DNA of 64,000 nucleotides, taken from Candidatus Melainabacteria bacterium. Lineage in GTDB: Bacteria; Cyanobacteriota; Vampirovibrionia; Obscuribacterales; Obscuribacteraceae. The position numbers and the translations under genes were made by a program. Under the pieces are notes generated by a model, which searched no databases, had not been told where the DNA came from, and saw nothing but the letters and a program-made list of their open reading frames with translations. Shown here one piece after another: positions 8,310-16,072 of the stretch. Positions within the stretch are counted from its first letter, which is position 1, and every line of letters starts with the position of its first letter. The stretch lies in the NCBI GenBank assembly GCA_003151275.1, contig PLXC01000059.1, positions 73,241 to 137,240 of the forward strand, given 5' to 3'.

Positions 8310-8984
8310 CTACTTTTCGTCGTCCCGAGTTTTTTGATGCCGACCGCTGTTGCACTGATCGATAACATTGCGGAGCATGGTAAGCAGCTCGTCGTTGCTA
8401 CGACGAATCCGAATGAGAAGGTCCCGTTGCCCATCGGAGATCGTTTCACTTTTGTCAGTGACCATCAGTTCAAGCATTCGATTTGCACCGATCAGTGGAT
8501 TTTTCAAATCGTGTGAAATCGTCAGCATAAAGGAATCGAGTCGTTTCCTTAGTCTCAGCACATCAGCTTCAGCCTGGTCTGCGCGATGCCTCTCCATTGC
8601 ATAATTTATTGAGCGCATCAATTGTCGCCCATTTAGCTCAGTTTTCAAAAGATAATCGTGCGCACCATAATTGAGACCTTCTATTGCGTCGCGTTCATCA
8701 TCTTGTCCTGAAAGCACCACAATTGGTGCGCTAGTCTTACTGCGTATCTCTGTCACAGCCTGCACGCCGCATCCGTCAGGCAAAGTCAAATCAAGCAATA
8801 TTACACTCACTTCAAGCTCTTCGAGTTTGTGCACCGCGTCGTGCAGTGAACTTGCGACAAAAATGGTGCTGGTATTCGTGAGTGAATAGCGAAGCATCGC
8901 GACTACACCGGCAGCGAAGGCTGCAACGTCTTCAACCACCAGAATGTTTATCGACTTAGTATGTTGTAGCTGCGTTTGTTCCAT
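8310..8984 (-). CDS. Receiver domain fused to a histidine-kinase dimerisation domain, no ATPase domain
   Basis: Residues about 13-125 form a response-regulator receiver (ILVVEDVAAF, phospho-acceptor Asp in VILLDLTLPDG, SGQDD, and Lys in HDYLLKTEL). A short helical linker leads to a HisKA dimerisation helix with the phospho-acceptor motif TISHDLKNPLIGANRM around residue 157. The protein then stops after 224 residues with no N, G1 or G2 boxes of a HATPase domain, and no such sequence lies between its stop and hypB 28 bases away. It could be a phosphorelay intermediate or a truncated hybrid kinase. ATG 8984 has GAGG 6 bases upstream. It is convergent with hypB. Confidence 0.8.
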   Translation of the reverse strand: MEQTQLQHTKSINILVVEDVAAFAAGVVAMLRYSLTNTSTIFVASSLHDAVHKLEELEVSVILLDLTLPDGCGVQAVTEIRSKTSAPIVVLSGQDDERDAIEGLNYGAHDYLLKTELNGRQLMRSINYAMERHRADQAEADVLRLRKRLDSFMLTISHDLKNPLIGANRMLELMVTDKSETISDGQRDLLIRIRRSNDELLTMLRNVIDQCNSGRHQKTRDDEK

Positions 8985-9083
8985 GGCGACCTCAGCCGTC
9001 CAAACCTTTCCCTCGTCAATCGGGAAGTAGGCGAAGTCTCACCTTCTATTCAAAGGCGAACTCTATTACCCCCCGCATTTCCG

Positions 9084-9395
9084 TTATAGGAGAAAGTTTT
9101 GGCATTTGTATGGCATGGTCGATAGAAGGTCCATTAAATCGAATGGACTCAGGCGGTACACCTTAGTCTTGAAGCTAAGCGCTTCGGCCGGTGAGACAGA
9201 TCCCGAAGCTAAAGCCTGATCTATTTTCTTTTCGTAGAGAGCAAATCTTTGCTGATACTGAGCATCAAGGGAAAGCTGTTTGGGTTCATTTGAACTCTTC
9301 GGAACCTTAGTTTGAGCTTGTGCCGAACCAATTGAAGGGAGGACTAGTGTTGTCAGAACACCGACGATCAACAGAATAAAAAACAAACGACTCAT
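9084..9395 (-). CDS. Small exported protein of unknown function
   Basis: The 103-residue protein starts MSRLFFILLIVGVLTTLVLP and has a clear signal peptide, with likely cleavage after SAQA near residue 28. The mature part is polar and helical (YQQRFALYEKKIDQALASGS) and ends in a short hydrophobic stretch. I recognise no family. An AGGAT Shine-Dalgarno site precedes the ATG. It lies downstream of the minus-strand repeat protein and upstream of the REC-HisKA gene. Confidence 0.6.
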   Translation of the reverse strand: MSRLFFILLIVGVLTTLVLPSIGSAQAQTKVPKSSNEPKQLSLDAQYQQRFALYEKKIDQALASGSVSPAEALSFKTKVYRLSPFDLMDLLSTMPYKCQNFLL

Positions 9396-9540
9396 TGTGC
9401 ATCCTTATAATCAGATTGGGCTATCAGTTATTGGTGTTCCCCTATAGTGTCACTGTGTTTAGCACCACTACTTGGGAGAGATTCCGCGGTAGCGTCCTGT
9501 AATGGCAGTATCCAATCAGCAGGCATCAGATTTAGTCCTG

Positions 9541-9630
9541 CGCTGAGAGATTTTCCAAAATGTTCGCGATTTAGCATTTCCGCTCTAAGAGATTTTCCAA
9601 AATATTCCGATTAGCACTCCGCTCCAAGAC
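9541..9630. repeat. 40-bp direct repeat, two copies plus a partial third
   Basis: Bases 9541-9576 and 9581-9616 are near-identical (shared core GAGATTTTCCAAAATNTTC, then TTAGCA), and a third copy begins at about 9620. They occupy the 349-base gap between the small exported gene and the minus-strand repeat protein. No other gene or clear promoter was seen in this gap. Confidence 0.7.
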
Positions 9631-9744
9631 GTAGTGTTCCAACTAACAAAACGTTAGCGATTTAAGCAGCACAATTTAAATTCGACAGACTGCCGCTCCA
9701 AAGCGATGGAGGCGAACATTTACATGTAATTTTGCAATCGAGGA

Positions 9745-10215
9745 TTAAAATCCCTCCAAAAACTTTTCTTCGTAAGCGGTGCCGTAGTCAAACACGGCCT
9801 GGACACATTTGCCTTCCTGCAGTCTAAACAAAGTCTTCTGAGCTCGCGAGGAAACATATGGATTCTCATCCTCACCGAGTTGCTCCAGAAGATGAATCGC
9901 TAGATTGTGATTTTCAGCCATTGTGTATCGAACATCCGCAGACTCATCCTTTAGCAAAAACGCTAGAACATCGGGCGGTGTGCTTAAATTTTCACTGACC
10001 GCCGCTCTTACGTCAGGATCATGATGCATGGACAGACGAACCAATGTGTATTGCTCCACGTGCGGATGCCCGGCAATTCTCTCTAATAAATAGTCAGGTA
10101 ACACTTCGCACAGTTCATGCAAAACCAATCCTGAAGTATTCGGGTCATGCACCAGGTTCCAATGCAATTTGCTTGTGCTCTTGTACATCGGCTCACCATC
10201 AGAGTCTGAATTCAT
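9745..10215 (-). CDS. Leucine-rich-variant / HEAT-like repeat protein, paralogue 1
   Basis: The 156-residue soluble protein has about four tandem helical repeats, for example HHDPDVRAAVSENLSTP, DESADVRYTMAENHNLA and EDENPYVSSRAQKTLFRL. The [ND]PxVRxxxAEN[HP] pattern is that of leucine-rich-variant/HEAT-like solenoids, which mediate protein contacts. It lacks the cysteine cluster of the Azotobacter LRV protein. Two paralogues lie divergently at 10609 and 11450. All three end with the same block (DxNPYVxxRAQ). The function is unknown. The 24-bp palindrome at 10405 lies in the divergent promoter region. Confidence 0.78.
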   Translation of the reverse strand: MNSDSDGEPMYKSTSKLHWNLVHDPNTSGLVLHELCEVLPDYLLERIAGHPHVEQYTLVRLSMHHDPDVRAAVSENLSTPPDVLAFLLKDESADVRYTMAENHNLAIHLLEQLGEDENPYVSSRAQKTLFRLQEGKCVQAVFDYGTAYEEKFLEGF

Positions 10216-10404
10216 AGTTTTATCCGGAGGTTTCTGGGAAAACGGGTATGGAACCGATTAAGGCGAAGACAAGTACCCTTTATAACCATAGCCGCAGCAG
10301 GCTCATTGCGGTGTTAGGGAAGACCATATTTTTATAGAGGATCTTTTACATTCCCTGGCCTGAGCTAACGCCGGCTTCAGTTAATAGGATTCAAGCGAGC
10401 CTGA

Positions 10405-10428
10405 ATTTTTACCGATATCGGTAAAAAT
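10405..10428. repeat. 24-bp palindromic repeat, copy 1 (perfect)
   Basis: Perfect inverted repeat with half-site ATTTTTACCGAT. It lies between the divergent repeat-protein genes starting at 10215 (minus) and 10609 (plus), where a terminator would serve no gene. The rest of this 393-base gap shows no gene. Confidence 0.85.
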
Positions 10429-10608
10429 ATTCGGCTGGAGCCACCTCTATCAGAGCCCCTACTTGAAATCGCCTGCCTAGTCATCCTCTCGGGAAGTTTG
10501 TGAGATTTTTATCATAGTTTTGTCCAAAATGTTCGCTGTTTGTGTACATGCAATCACGGCGATTCAAGACTACTATCCAAACTTCCAAATATTGGAGGGA
10601 GAAAAGTT

Positions 10609-11202
10609 ATGAACATGACAGGATCAGATCTCATCGTTAACTCGGTCTATCCCGCGCAGCCGGCCCAAGCGCTACAAGGAAACTACAATGCACCCGTCAC
10701 GATAGCAAGCAGCCCAAACAGCTCGCCATCAGTGTTAGAAGGGTTAGCCAGAGTTTGTTCGACAGCGGTACTCGAGCATATCGGAGTCAATCCCAATACA
10801 CCGCCAAGCATTCTCAACATGGTGGCATCCCATCCCAACATAGATGTGAAAGTGTCGGTGGCAGAAAATCGAAATACGCCACTTGAAACGCTATGGATAC
10901 TAGTTATCGACGAAAATCCTGATGTTCGATATCAACTCGCGGAAAACCATCAATTGCCTATGAATATATTGAAAGCGTTGAGCGAGGATGATAATCCGTA
11001 CGTTGCTTGTCGTGCTCAAAGAACGATCAGTCGCGTCCAAGCCATAAAACCTGTGGCAGCGGCGTCGGTAAATTGGAAAACCTTCCGAAGAATGGAGCTT
11101 TGCCGCAGAATGGACGAAATTCGTCAAGCTGAAGAAAGCAGACCGATTGCAGTCGTGAACCGATTGTTCACAAGCCTCTATCGATACGCTCGAGCGATCT
11201 AA
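10609..11202 (+). CDS. Leucine-rich-variant / HEAT-like repeat protein, paralogue 2
   Basis: From ATG 10609, with GGAGG at 10594-10598, the protein has 197 residues. After a polar N-terminus come helical repeats SSPNSSPSVLEGLARV, GVNPNTPPSILNMVASHP, HPNIDVKVSVAENRNTP, ENPDVRYQLAENHQLP and EDDNPYVACRAQRTISRV. The C-terminal 45 residues are basic and helical (RRMELCRRMDEIRQ). It matches the paralogues at 9745 and 11450 block by block. The family's role is unknown, but such solenoids usually bind partner proteins. An in-frame ATG at 10540 exists but has no ribosome-binding site. Confidence 0.78.
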   Translation: MNMTGSDLIVNSVYPAQPAQALQGNYNAPVTIASSPNSSPSVLEGLARVCSTAVLEHIGVNPNTPPSILNMVASHPNIDVKVSVAENRNTPLETLWILVIDENPDVRYQLAENHQLPMNILKALSEDDNPYVACRAQRTISRVQAIKPVAAASVNWKTFRRMELCRRMDEIRQAEESRPIAVVNRLFTSLYRYARAI

Positions 11203-11279
11203 GTTGGACAATGCAGCTGCAGAAAGAGCTATCATCGGCTAAGCAAGGCAGCGAACTGATCTAAAACCTAGGGCAAAAT

Positions 11280-11343
11280 GTAACGCAGCCAACAGGAAAT
11301 GCCTATACGAATATATAGGCGTTCCTAACCGGAGCTGCGTTAC
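11280..11343. other. Long two-tier stem-loop between repeat-protein genes
   Basis: An outer 10-bp stem (GTAACGCAGC at 11280-11289 with GCTGCGTTAC at 11334-11343) encloses a second near-perfect stem (AGGAAATGCCTATA with TATAGGCGTTCCT) around a short loop. It lies 78 bases after the stop of paralogue 2 and about 106 bases before paralogue 3. No strong U-tract follows, so it is either a weak terminator, an RNA-processing hairpin or a miniature inverted-repeat element. Confidence 0.7.
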
Positions 11344-11449
11344 GTTTCGGTAATAATTGATATAGGACCTGGCAAAGGCTCATTGCAATTCTAGGAATAA
11401 ATCTCGAGGCAGCACCTGCTGGACGATCCAGTGAAGCGCTGTAAGCCGT

Positions 11450-12016
11450 ATGACTGAAACTGAAGAGCAGGATTACGACCTTTCATTCGCATACTGTTTC
11501 CATTGGGAGAGCCCAGAAGAGCACATAAGGGAGGCGCTTAAAGTGTTACTGTTCAACAGCGTGGCTGAAAAAACCGGCACAAAATCTGGCGAAAAAGAAG
11601 CGAAGAAAGCAGTACAAGAAGAAGCGGCTCGAATCCGCTGGTTACTGGCCATAAATCCGAACACGCCCCCACCAGTACTGGAACATCTAGCTCGAGATCA
11701 GTCACCAACTTTGCTTGAGAGGATTGCCGAGAACCCGCGCACCCATGTGACTACGCTAGCTCGCCTGTCCGCGCATACTCATCCGCAAGTCAGAGCCTCG
11801 GTCGCAGAGAATCCGACACTCTCGATCAAGACAATTTGGCGATTGGCTAAAGACGACAATCCGGACGTTAGGCATAGATTGGCGGAAAGCTATACGGTAC
11901 CGGTGGCGGTGCTAAGAGTACTGTGTGAAGATGAGAATCCATACGTAGCGTTCAGAGCTCAGCATACAATGCGACGCATTATGGAAGAAGTTAACCACCT
12001 TCGATCGTCGGCGTAA
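11450..12016 (+). CDS. Leucine-rich-variant / HEAT-like repeat protein, paralogue 3
   Basis: The 188-residue protein has a polar, acidic N-terminal 65 residues (TETEEQDYDLSFAYCFHW and a Lys-Glu-rich helix). Helical repeats follow: INPNTPPPVLEHLARDQ, ENPRTHVTTLARLSAHTHP, QVRASVAENPTLSIKTIW, DNPDVRHRLAESYTVP and EDENPYVAFRAQHTMRRI. It is the most regular of the three paralogues. The ribosome-binding site is weak. The nested tandem repeat starts three bases after the stop. Confidence 0.78.
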   Translation: MTETEEQDYDLSFAYCFHWESPEEHIREALKVLLFNSVAEKTGTKSGEKEAKKAVQEEAARIRWLLAINPNTPPPVLEHLARDQSPTLLERIAENPRTHVTTLARLSAHTHPQVRASVAENPTLSIKTIWRLAKDDNPDVRHRLAESYTVPVAVLRVLCEDENPYVAFRAQHTMRRIMEEVNHLRSSA

Positions 12017-12018
12017 CA

Positions 12019-12180
12019 GACTTCGGTCCGTGACTTCGGTTCGTGACTTCGGTCCGTGACTTCGGTCCGTGACTTCGGTCCGTGTCATGGACTTCGTCCG
12101 TTTAATGGATTTCGGTCCGTGTCATGGGCTTCGGTTCGTGTCATGGACTTCGTCCGTTTAATGGATTTCGGTCCGTGTGG
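12019..12180. repeat. Nested tandem repeat (13-bp and 37-bp units)
   Basis: Five consecutive copies of GACTTCGGTCCGT (one with a single change) span 12019-12083. They are followed by a 37-bp unit at 12084-12120 containing GTCATGGACTTCGTCCGT, a 19-bp spacer related to it, and an exact second copy of the 37-bp unit at 12140-12176. All units share TTCGGTCCGT. The block begins directly after the stop of the third repeat protein. A reading frame through it (from 12056) is an artefact of the repeats. Confidence 0.9.
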
Positions 12181-12271
12181 ACTCGGTGTTGGCATGATTC
12201 TCTCGCTCAAATATCCGCCCCAGGTTTTAGATGGCGGCGAGGATGCCGGCGCTCTTAGGCGCTCCCAGGGA

Positions 12272-13087
12272 TTAAATGAAGGTCTTGATGCGTGTGCGTA
12301 ATAGTCGATTGAGTTCAGCTTGAATCTGACCTTCGACGAATCTCGATTGGCTCTTGGCGGTATCTTCCAGAGTGTCTCGATTCGAATGCGCTTCGTATGC
12401 AGTTGGTTTCAATACCGACATTTTCCACTTCACAGGCAGTGTAGCGAGGTTGGCCGGGAATGGGAACCAGGGAAAGAAGGGTGTGACGGGATAAGCGGGT
12501 ATGCCCAAAAACTTCGCTAGACTATCCAGATTGACTAACGTTGGCGATGCCTCATCGCATCCGATCGTCGCCATCGGATAAATGGCGGTACCCTCTTCGA
12601 TCGCAGGCAACAATCTCGTCCAATCAAACTCGCGAACCCGATACCGCTCTGAGAACGGCTTGCTTGACGCCGGCAAACATTCAGGAAAGATGGCTACGAC
12701 TTCGCCCTTCGAGAATAAATACTTCAAATTGGTAGAAGACCAGGGAACGAATCCGAGCTGAAGCAGATAGGAATGAACGCGCTCGTCCTCGATCCAATCC
12801 ATGTCTGCAACGATCGTCAAACGTCGCGGGTTGTCTTGACTCATCAAGGCATACATCAGCATGAAGGCGGGCCAGGGAATCAATCCATTGGAGTTACCGA
12901 CGATAAGACAAGGACCTTCTTTGGGCAGAGTCTCCAACCCAGTGAACTGAACTCGCCACCAGTCTGTGTATAGAAACTGCAGAAAAGGCTCAACAGATGC
13001 GAGTCTCCGAATGTCGAAACCAAAATAGTTGTCGCACTGTTGAGTGTTCTTAATATAGTGTCGATAGGCTTTGGCGAATGGTGTCAC
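12272..13087 (-). CDS. Acyltransferase (PlsC/DAGAT-like) paralogue with degenerate active site
   Basis: This is a 271-residue homologue of the gene just upstream, matching it along its whole length (for example FSERYRVREFD against FPERYRLLDFH, and IYPMATIGCDE against IIPVATVGGDE). The catalytic block, GNHSGLLPLDG in the paralogue, here reads GNSNGLIPWPA, so both the His and the Asp of the acyltransferase motif are gone. PEC also replaces PEG in the second motif. It may be a non-catalytic partner or a decaying copy. GTG 13087 was chosen because AGGAG lies 7 bases upstream and the start falls 14 bases after the preceding stop; the frame is also open to an ATG at 13147. Confidence 0.8.
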   Translation of the reverse strand: MTPFAKAYRHYIKNTQQCDNYFGFDIRRLASVEPFLQFLYTDWWRVQFTGLETLPKEGPCLIVGNSNGLIPWPAFMLMYALMSQDNPRRLTIVADMDWIEDERVHSYLLQLGFVPWSSTNLKYLFSKGEVVAIFPECLPASSKPFSERYRVREFDWTRLLPAIEEGTAIYPMATIGCDEASPTLVNLDSLAKFLGIPAYPVTPFFPWFPFPANLATLPVKWKMSVLKPTAYEAHSNRDTLEDTAKSQSRFVEGQIQAELNRLLRTRIKTFI

Positions 13088-13100
13088 GTGACTGCTCCTG

Positions 13101-13985
13101 TTATAGCTCGTCGGGTTCCCAGCCAGTGAACAAAGACTTGCGTTCACGCAAGAGCTTATTCAAATCCCGCTGAATGTCGTATTGGATTTCTCTGGCGATT
13201 TTGAGAACCAACTTTCTGTCGTTCGCTTTCTCTGGTGGATAGCCAAGATCAATCGGTTTGTGGATATTGATCAACCATCGCACGGGCAACGGAATGAACA
13301 TGTGAGGAAACGGCATCCAGGGGAATGACGGGGTAATCGGGAAAAATGGCATTTTCAAAAGCCGCCCGACAGCCTTCAAGTTGACAAAATTTGGGAAGAT
13401 TTCATCACCACCCACGGTAGCAACAGGAATAATCTTTGTCTGCGTGGCAATCGCCAATTGCACGAATCCAGGATGAAAATCTAAGAGTCGATACCTTTCC
13501 GGAAAAGCTTTGCCAACGCCTCGCAAACCTTCCGGATAGACACCTACTAGTTCTTCACGTTCGAGAAGTTTTTGAGCGTTCTCGAGTGTGCCTCGCACTT
13601 GTCCAGTTTCTTGAATCCAATTACCTACACCAGGCAGAGTGAAAAACCAATCGGTGACAAGATAGCGAACTCGACGTGGCGACTTGTGCGCGTTGCACAT
13701 GCCGATCGTGATCATTGCACCATCTAGAGGCAGTAAGCCAGAATGGTTGCCAACCAAAATTGCGCGTCCTTGCTCAGGAATATTTTCAATGCCGCGACAA
13801 TCGACTTTGAAGTAGTCCTCGTAACAGAAACGAAAAATCGGTTCCCAGCGCGCAAAGGTTTCAAGCTTGTAGCCGAATTCGTCATCGAGTCCGGTGTACC
13901 TGCTGAAGTAGCTAGGATTTCGCTTTTCGAGAGCTTTGAGCGGGTCGATTAAGCCTAGCGTTTTAAGATTCGTCCAAGCAGCCAT
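13101..13985 (-). CDS. Lysophospholipid acyltransferase-family protein (PlsC/DAGAT-like)
   Basis: The 294-residue protein belongs to the LPLAT superfamily, membrane-associated enzymes that move acyl chains from acyl-CoA or acyl-ACP to glycerolipids. It has GIENIPEQGRAILVGNHSG with the catalytic His, the Asp in LLPLDGA six residues on, the GVYPEGLRG motif, and a long hydrophobic FPITPSFPWMPFPHMF segment. The spacing H-x6-D resembles the DAGAT-like branch rather than HX4D PlsC. The exact substrate is unknown. Its start overlaps a small membrane-protein gene by 31 bases, and a degenerate copy follows 14 bases downstream, so the three form an operon. Confidence 0.84.
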   Translation of the reverse strand: MAAWTNLKTLGLIDPLKALEKRNPSYFSRYTGLDDEFGYKLETFARWEPIFRFCYEDYFKVDCRGIENIPEQGRAILVGNHSGLLPLDGAMITIGMCNAHKSPRRVRYLVTDWFFTLPGVGNWIQETGQVRGTLENAQKLLEREELVGVYPEGLRGVGKAFPERYRLLDFHPGFVQLAIATQTKIIPVATVGGDEIFPNFVNLKAVGRLLKMPFFPITPSFPWMPFPHMFIPLPVRWLINIHKPIDLGYPPEKANDRKLVLKIAREIQYDIQRDLNKLLRERKSLFTGWEPDEL

Positions 13986-14146
13986 AGGAAACCCAATACT
14001 CCTGGTCCGAACGAGAGAAATAGAACAAATTTCTTCAAAGCACCTTTAGCAAAAACGCGAAATTTTTCCCGGTTGCTCTCACGTGTCTCCTCGTTCTCAT
14101 TGGCTGAGGTTGCGCCGTCATCAGTTGTCGTATCAAAATCTTGCAT
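13955..14146 (-). CDS. Small C-terminally membrane-anchored protein, coupled to acyltransferase
   Basis: The 63-residue protein has an acidic, disordered N-terminus (DTTTDDGATSANENEETRE) and one C-terminal hydrophobic helix, FVLFLSFGPGVLGFLWLLG, flanked by basic residues. ATG 14146 follows AAGGAAGAG. Its 3' end overlaps the acyltransferase start by 31 bases, which argues that it is translated and coupled. It matches no family I recognise. It could be a small regulator or membrane tether of the acyltransferase (inference). Confidence 0.55.
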   Translation of the reverse strand: MQDFDTTTDDGATSANENEETRESNREKFRVFAKGALKKFVLFLSFGPGVLGFLWLLGRILKR

Positions 14147-14336
14147 GCTGACTCTTCCTTGTCGGGGAACAGGACCTATTTGTATATAGAATGCACAGTA
14201 TAAGTTGAAAGGGAGTTCGCTAGCCAGCAGCTTGAAAGCTCTCCTTAAGAAACATTTACTGTTACTGCAGCCAACCAATCGCCAACCAGAGCTGGTGCGA
14301 TAATAAGCGAATCATTCATCTTCGTGGAGTACACAC

Positions 14337-14657
14337 ATGCAGCCTGACCTGAACAAAATGATGCAAGAAATGCAAAAGGCACAGCAAGGAATGCTGAAGG
14401 TTCAACAAGAACTTGCCCAGGCCACTGTTGAAGGCTCTTCCGGTGGCGGTGCCGTGATTGTCACATGCAGCGGCGCGATGGAATTTAAAAGCGTAAAAAT
14501 CAAACCCGAAGCGGTTGACCCAAGCGACGTTGAAACACTCGAAGACCTTGTCCTCATGGCGATTAAGGATGCATGTGTGAAAGCGCAAGAGCTTGGCGAA
14601 CAAAAAATGAAGCCAGCCCTTGGCAATATCAAAATGCCGCCTGGTCTTGGATTTTAG
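14337..14657 (+). CDS. ybaB: YbaB/EbfC nucleoid-associated protein
   Basis: The 106-residue protein has the YbaB profile: an N-terminal amphipathic helix rich in Met and Gln (LNKMMQEMQKAQQGMLKVQQ), VEGSSGGGAVIVTCSGAMEF, and a helix ending in a short C-terminal tail. YbaB dimers bind DNA and are typically encoded just before recR, as here (72-base gap). A GTGGAG Shine-Dalgarno site lies 9 bases before ATG 14337. Confidence 0.93.
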   Translation: MQPDLNKMMQEMQKAQQGMLKVQQELAQATVEGSSGGGAVIVTCSGAMEFKSVKIKPEAVDPSDVETLEDLVLMAIKDACVKAQELGEQKMKPALGNIKMPPGLGF

Positions 14658-14729
14658 GCTTAGCAGCTTGGTTTCCTGAGCCAATTTCAGCTAAACTACG
14701 AATCAGAGAGACTAGTTGACTGGATTGCG

Positions 14730-15326
14730 ATGTTTTTCACACCACCGCTGGCAAAGCTAATTGAGGAATTCCAAAAATTTCCCGGCGTTGGACCGAAATC
14801 GGCACAACGGATGGCTTTCTATGTCCTCAACATGAGCCACGATTCGGTTCAGAAGCTGGCTTTTGCGATCGTCGACGCTAAAGACAAGGTGCGCAACTGT
14901 AGCAAATGCTTTCATTTGTCGTCCATTGATCCTTGTGAAATTTGCACGAGCGACAAAAGAGATCGGTCAAAAATTTGCGTTGTTGCCGAATCGCGAGATG
15001 TGATTGCCTTGGAAAGAACGCGTGAGTTTAAAGGAAGCTATCACGTCCTGACCGGATTGATTTCACCGCTGGACGGCAAAGGTCCAGAACAGCTGAGCAT
15101 CCGCGAATTGCTCAACCGGGTTCACGACGACGAAGCGGAGGAAGTTATACTGGCTATTAATCCCACCATTGAAGGAGATGCGACAGTTCTCTATTTGAAT
15201 CATCTGCTCAAGCCATTGGGAGCAAAGATCACTAGAATTGCGTTTGGATTGCCCGTGGGAGCCGATCTGGAATATGCAGATGACTCAACCCTATCCAAAG
15301 CGATGGAAGGACGCCGAGAAGTTTAG
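14730..15326 (+). CDS. recR: Recombination protein RecR
   Basis: RecR acts with RecO (and RecF) to load RecA at gaps. The 198-residue protein shows the helix-hairpin-helix [18 protein letters not shown], the C4 zinc finger CSKC...CEIC around residues 57-72, and a Toprim domain starting [14 protein letters not shown] with [13 protein letters not shown]. Its length equals that of typical RecR. It sits directly after ybaB, a common arrangement. Confidence 0.96.
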   Translation: MFFTPPLAKLIEEFQKFPGVGPKSAQRMAFYVLNMSHDSVQKLAFAIVDAKDKVRNCSKCFHLSSIDPCEICTSDKRDRSKICVVAESRDVIALERTREFKGSYHVLTGLISPLDGKGPEQLSIRELLNRVHDDEAEEVILAINPTIEGDATVLYLNHLLKPLGAKITRIAFGLPVGADLEYADDSTLSKAMEGRREV

Positions 15327-15353
15327 AGCACCAAATCTAATACCAGGCTAAAA

Positions 15354-16067
15354 GTGTTATCCGTATACCGATTTAAAACTCCACCAAGTCAGTGCCAGTA
15401 TCTGGCCGATCGCAATTGGCAGCTCGAGTATGAAATCGTGGCGATGTTATCGGCCAAAGAATACGAACAGAAAATCAATCAAGGCTGGAGAAAATTCGGC
15501 TCAGCTCTTTTCCGACCACAGTGCCAAACCTGTACGGCATGCGAGTCTTTGCGAGTGCTGGTGAGCGAGTTCAAACCAAACAGAAATCAGCGCCGAGTCA
15601 CGAAAGCAAATCTTGATACGGAACTGAGAATTGCCGTTCCTTCGGTGACAAAGGAAAAGGTGGCTCTATATATCCGCCACCACGAACATCATACGGAAAC
15701 CAGAGGCTGGCCGAGACGGGAAAACTCACCTTCTGCCACCATTTCTTCCATGATCAAAAATCCCTTTCCGATGCAAGAGTGGCAATACTATCGAGATGGA
15801 AAGTTAATTGCCATAAGCTACATAGATCCATTGCCAATGGGATTTTCGGGCGTCTACTTTTATTATGATCCAGATTACCGCCATCTCTCTCCAGGCACAT
15901 GGATAGTTCTTTCCATGCTTGAGCAAGCAAAGCTGGCTGAGAAGCCTTACGTTTACCTGGGCTATTACGTGCAAAATTGCGGCTCGATGGAATATAAGGC
16001 GCGCTTTGATCCGCACGAAATTCTAACGCCTAGTGGAGACTGGGTGCCGCACGAAAGTAAAGAGTAA
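15354..16067 (+). CDS. bpt: Aspartate/glutamate leucyltransferase (Bpt, Ate1-like)
   Basis: Bpt transfers Leu from leucyl-tRNA to N-terminal Asp or Glu, making a bacterial N-degron for ClpS/ClpAP. The 237-residue protein has the N-terminal CQYL motif, the CQTCTACESLRVLVSEFKPN block with NQRR, and the GNAT-like C-terminal half (GVYFYYDPDYRHLSPGTW, YLGYYVQNCGSMEYKA). Start GTG 15354 has an AGG site about 7 bases upstream. It lies 28 bases after recR and converges on dxs. Confidence 0.92.
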   Translation: MLSVYRFKTPPSQCQYLADRNWQLEYEIVAMLSAKEYEQKINQGWRKFGSALFRPQCQTCTACESLRVLVSEFKPNRNQRRVTKANLDTELRIAVPSVTKEKVALYIRHHEHHTETRGWPRRENSPSATISSMIKNPFPMQEWQYYRDGKLIAISYIDPLPMGFSGVYFYYDPDYRHLSPGTWIVLSMLEQAKLAEKPYVYLGYYVQNCGSMEYKARFDPHEILTPSGDWVPHESKE

Positions 16068-16072
16068 GGAAG

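Noticed and set aside
12056..12301. An 81-codon plus-strand reading frame after the third repeat protein
   Set aside because: Most of it is the 13/37-bp tandem repeat, with repetitive peptide output, no ribosome site, and its end runs antisense into the acyltransferase gene.
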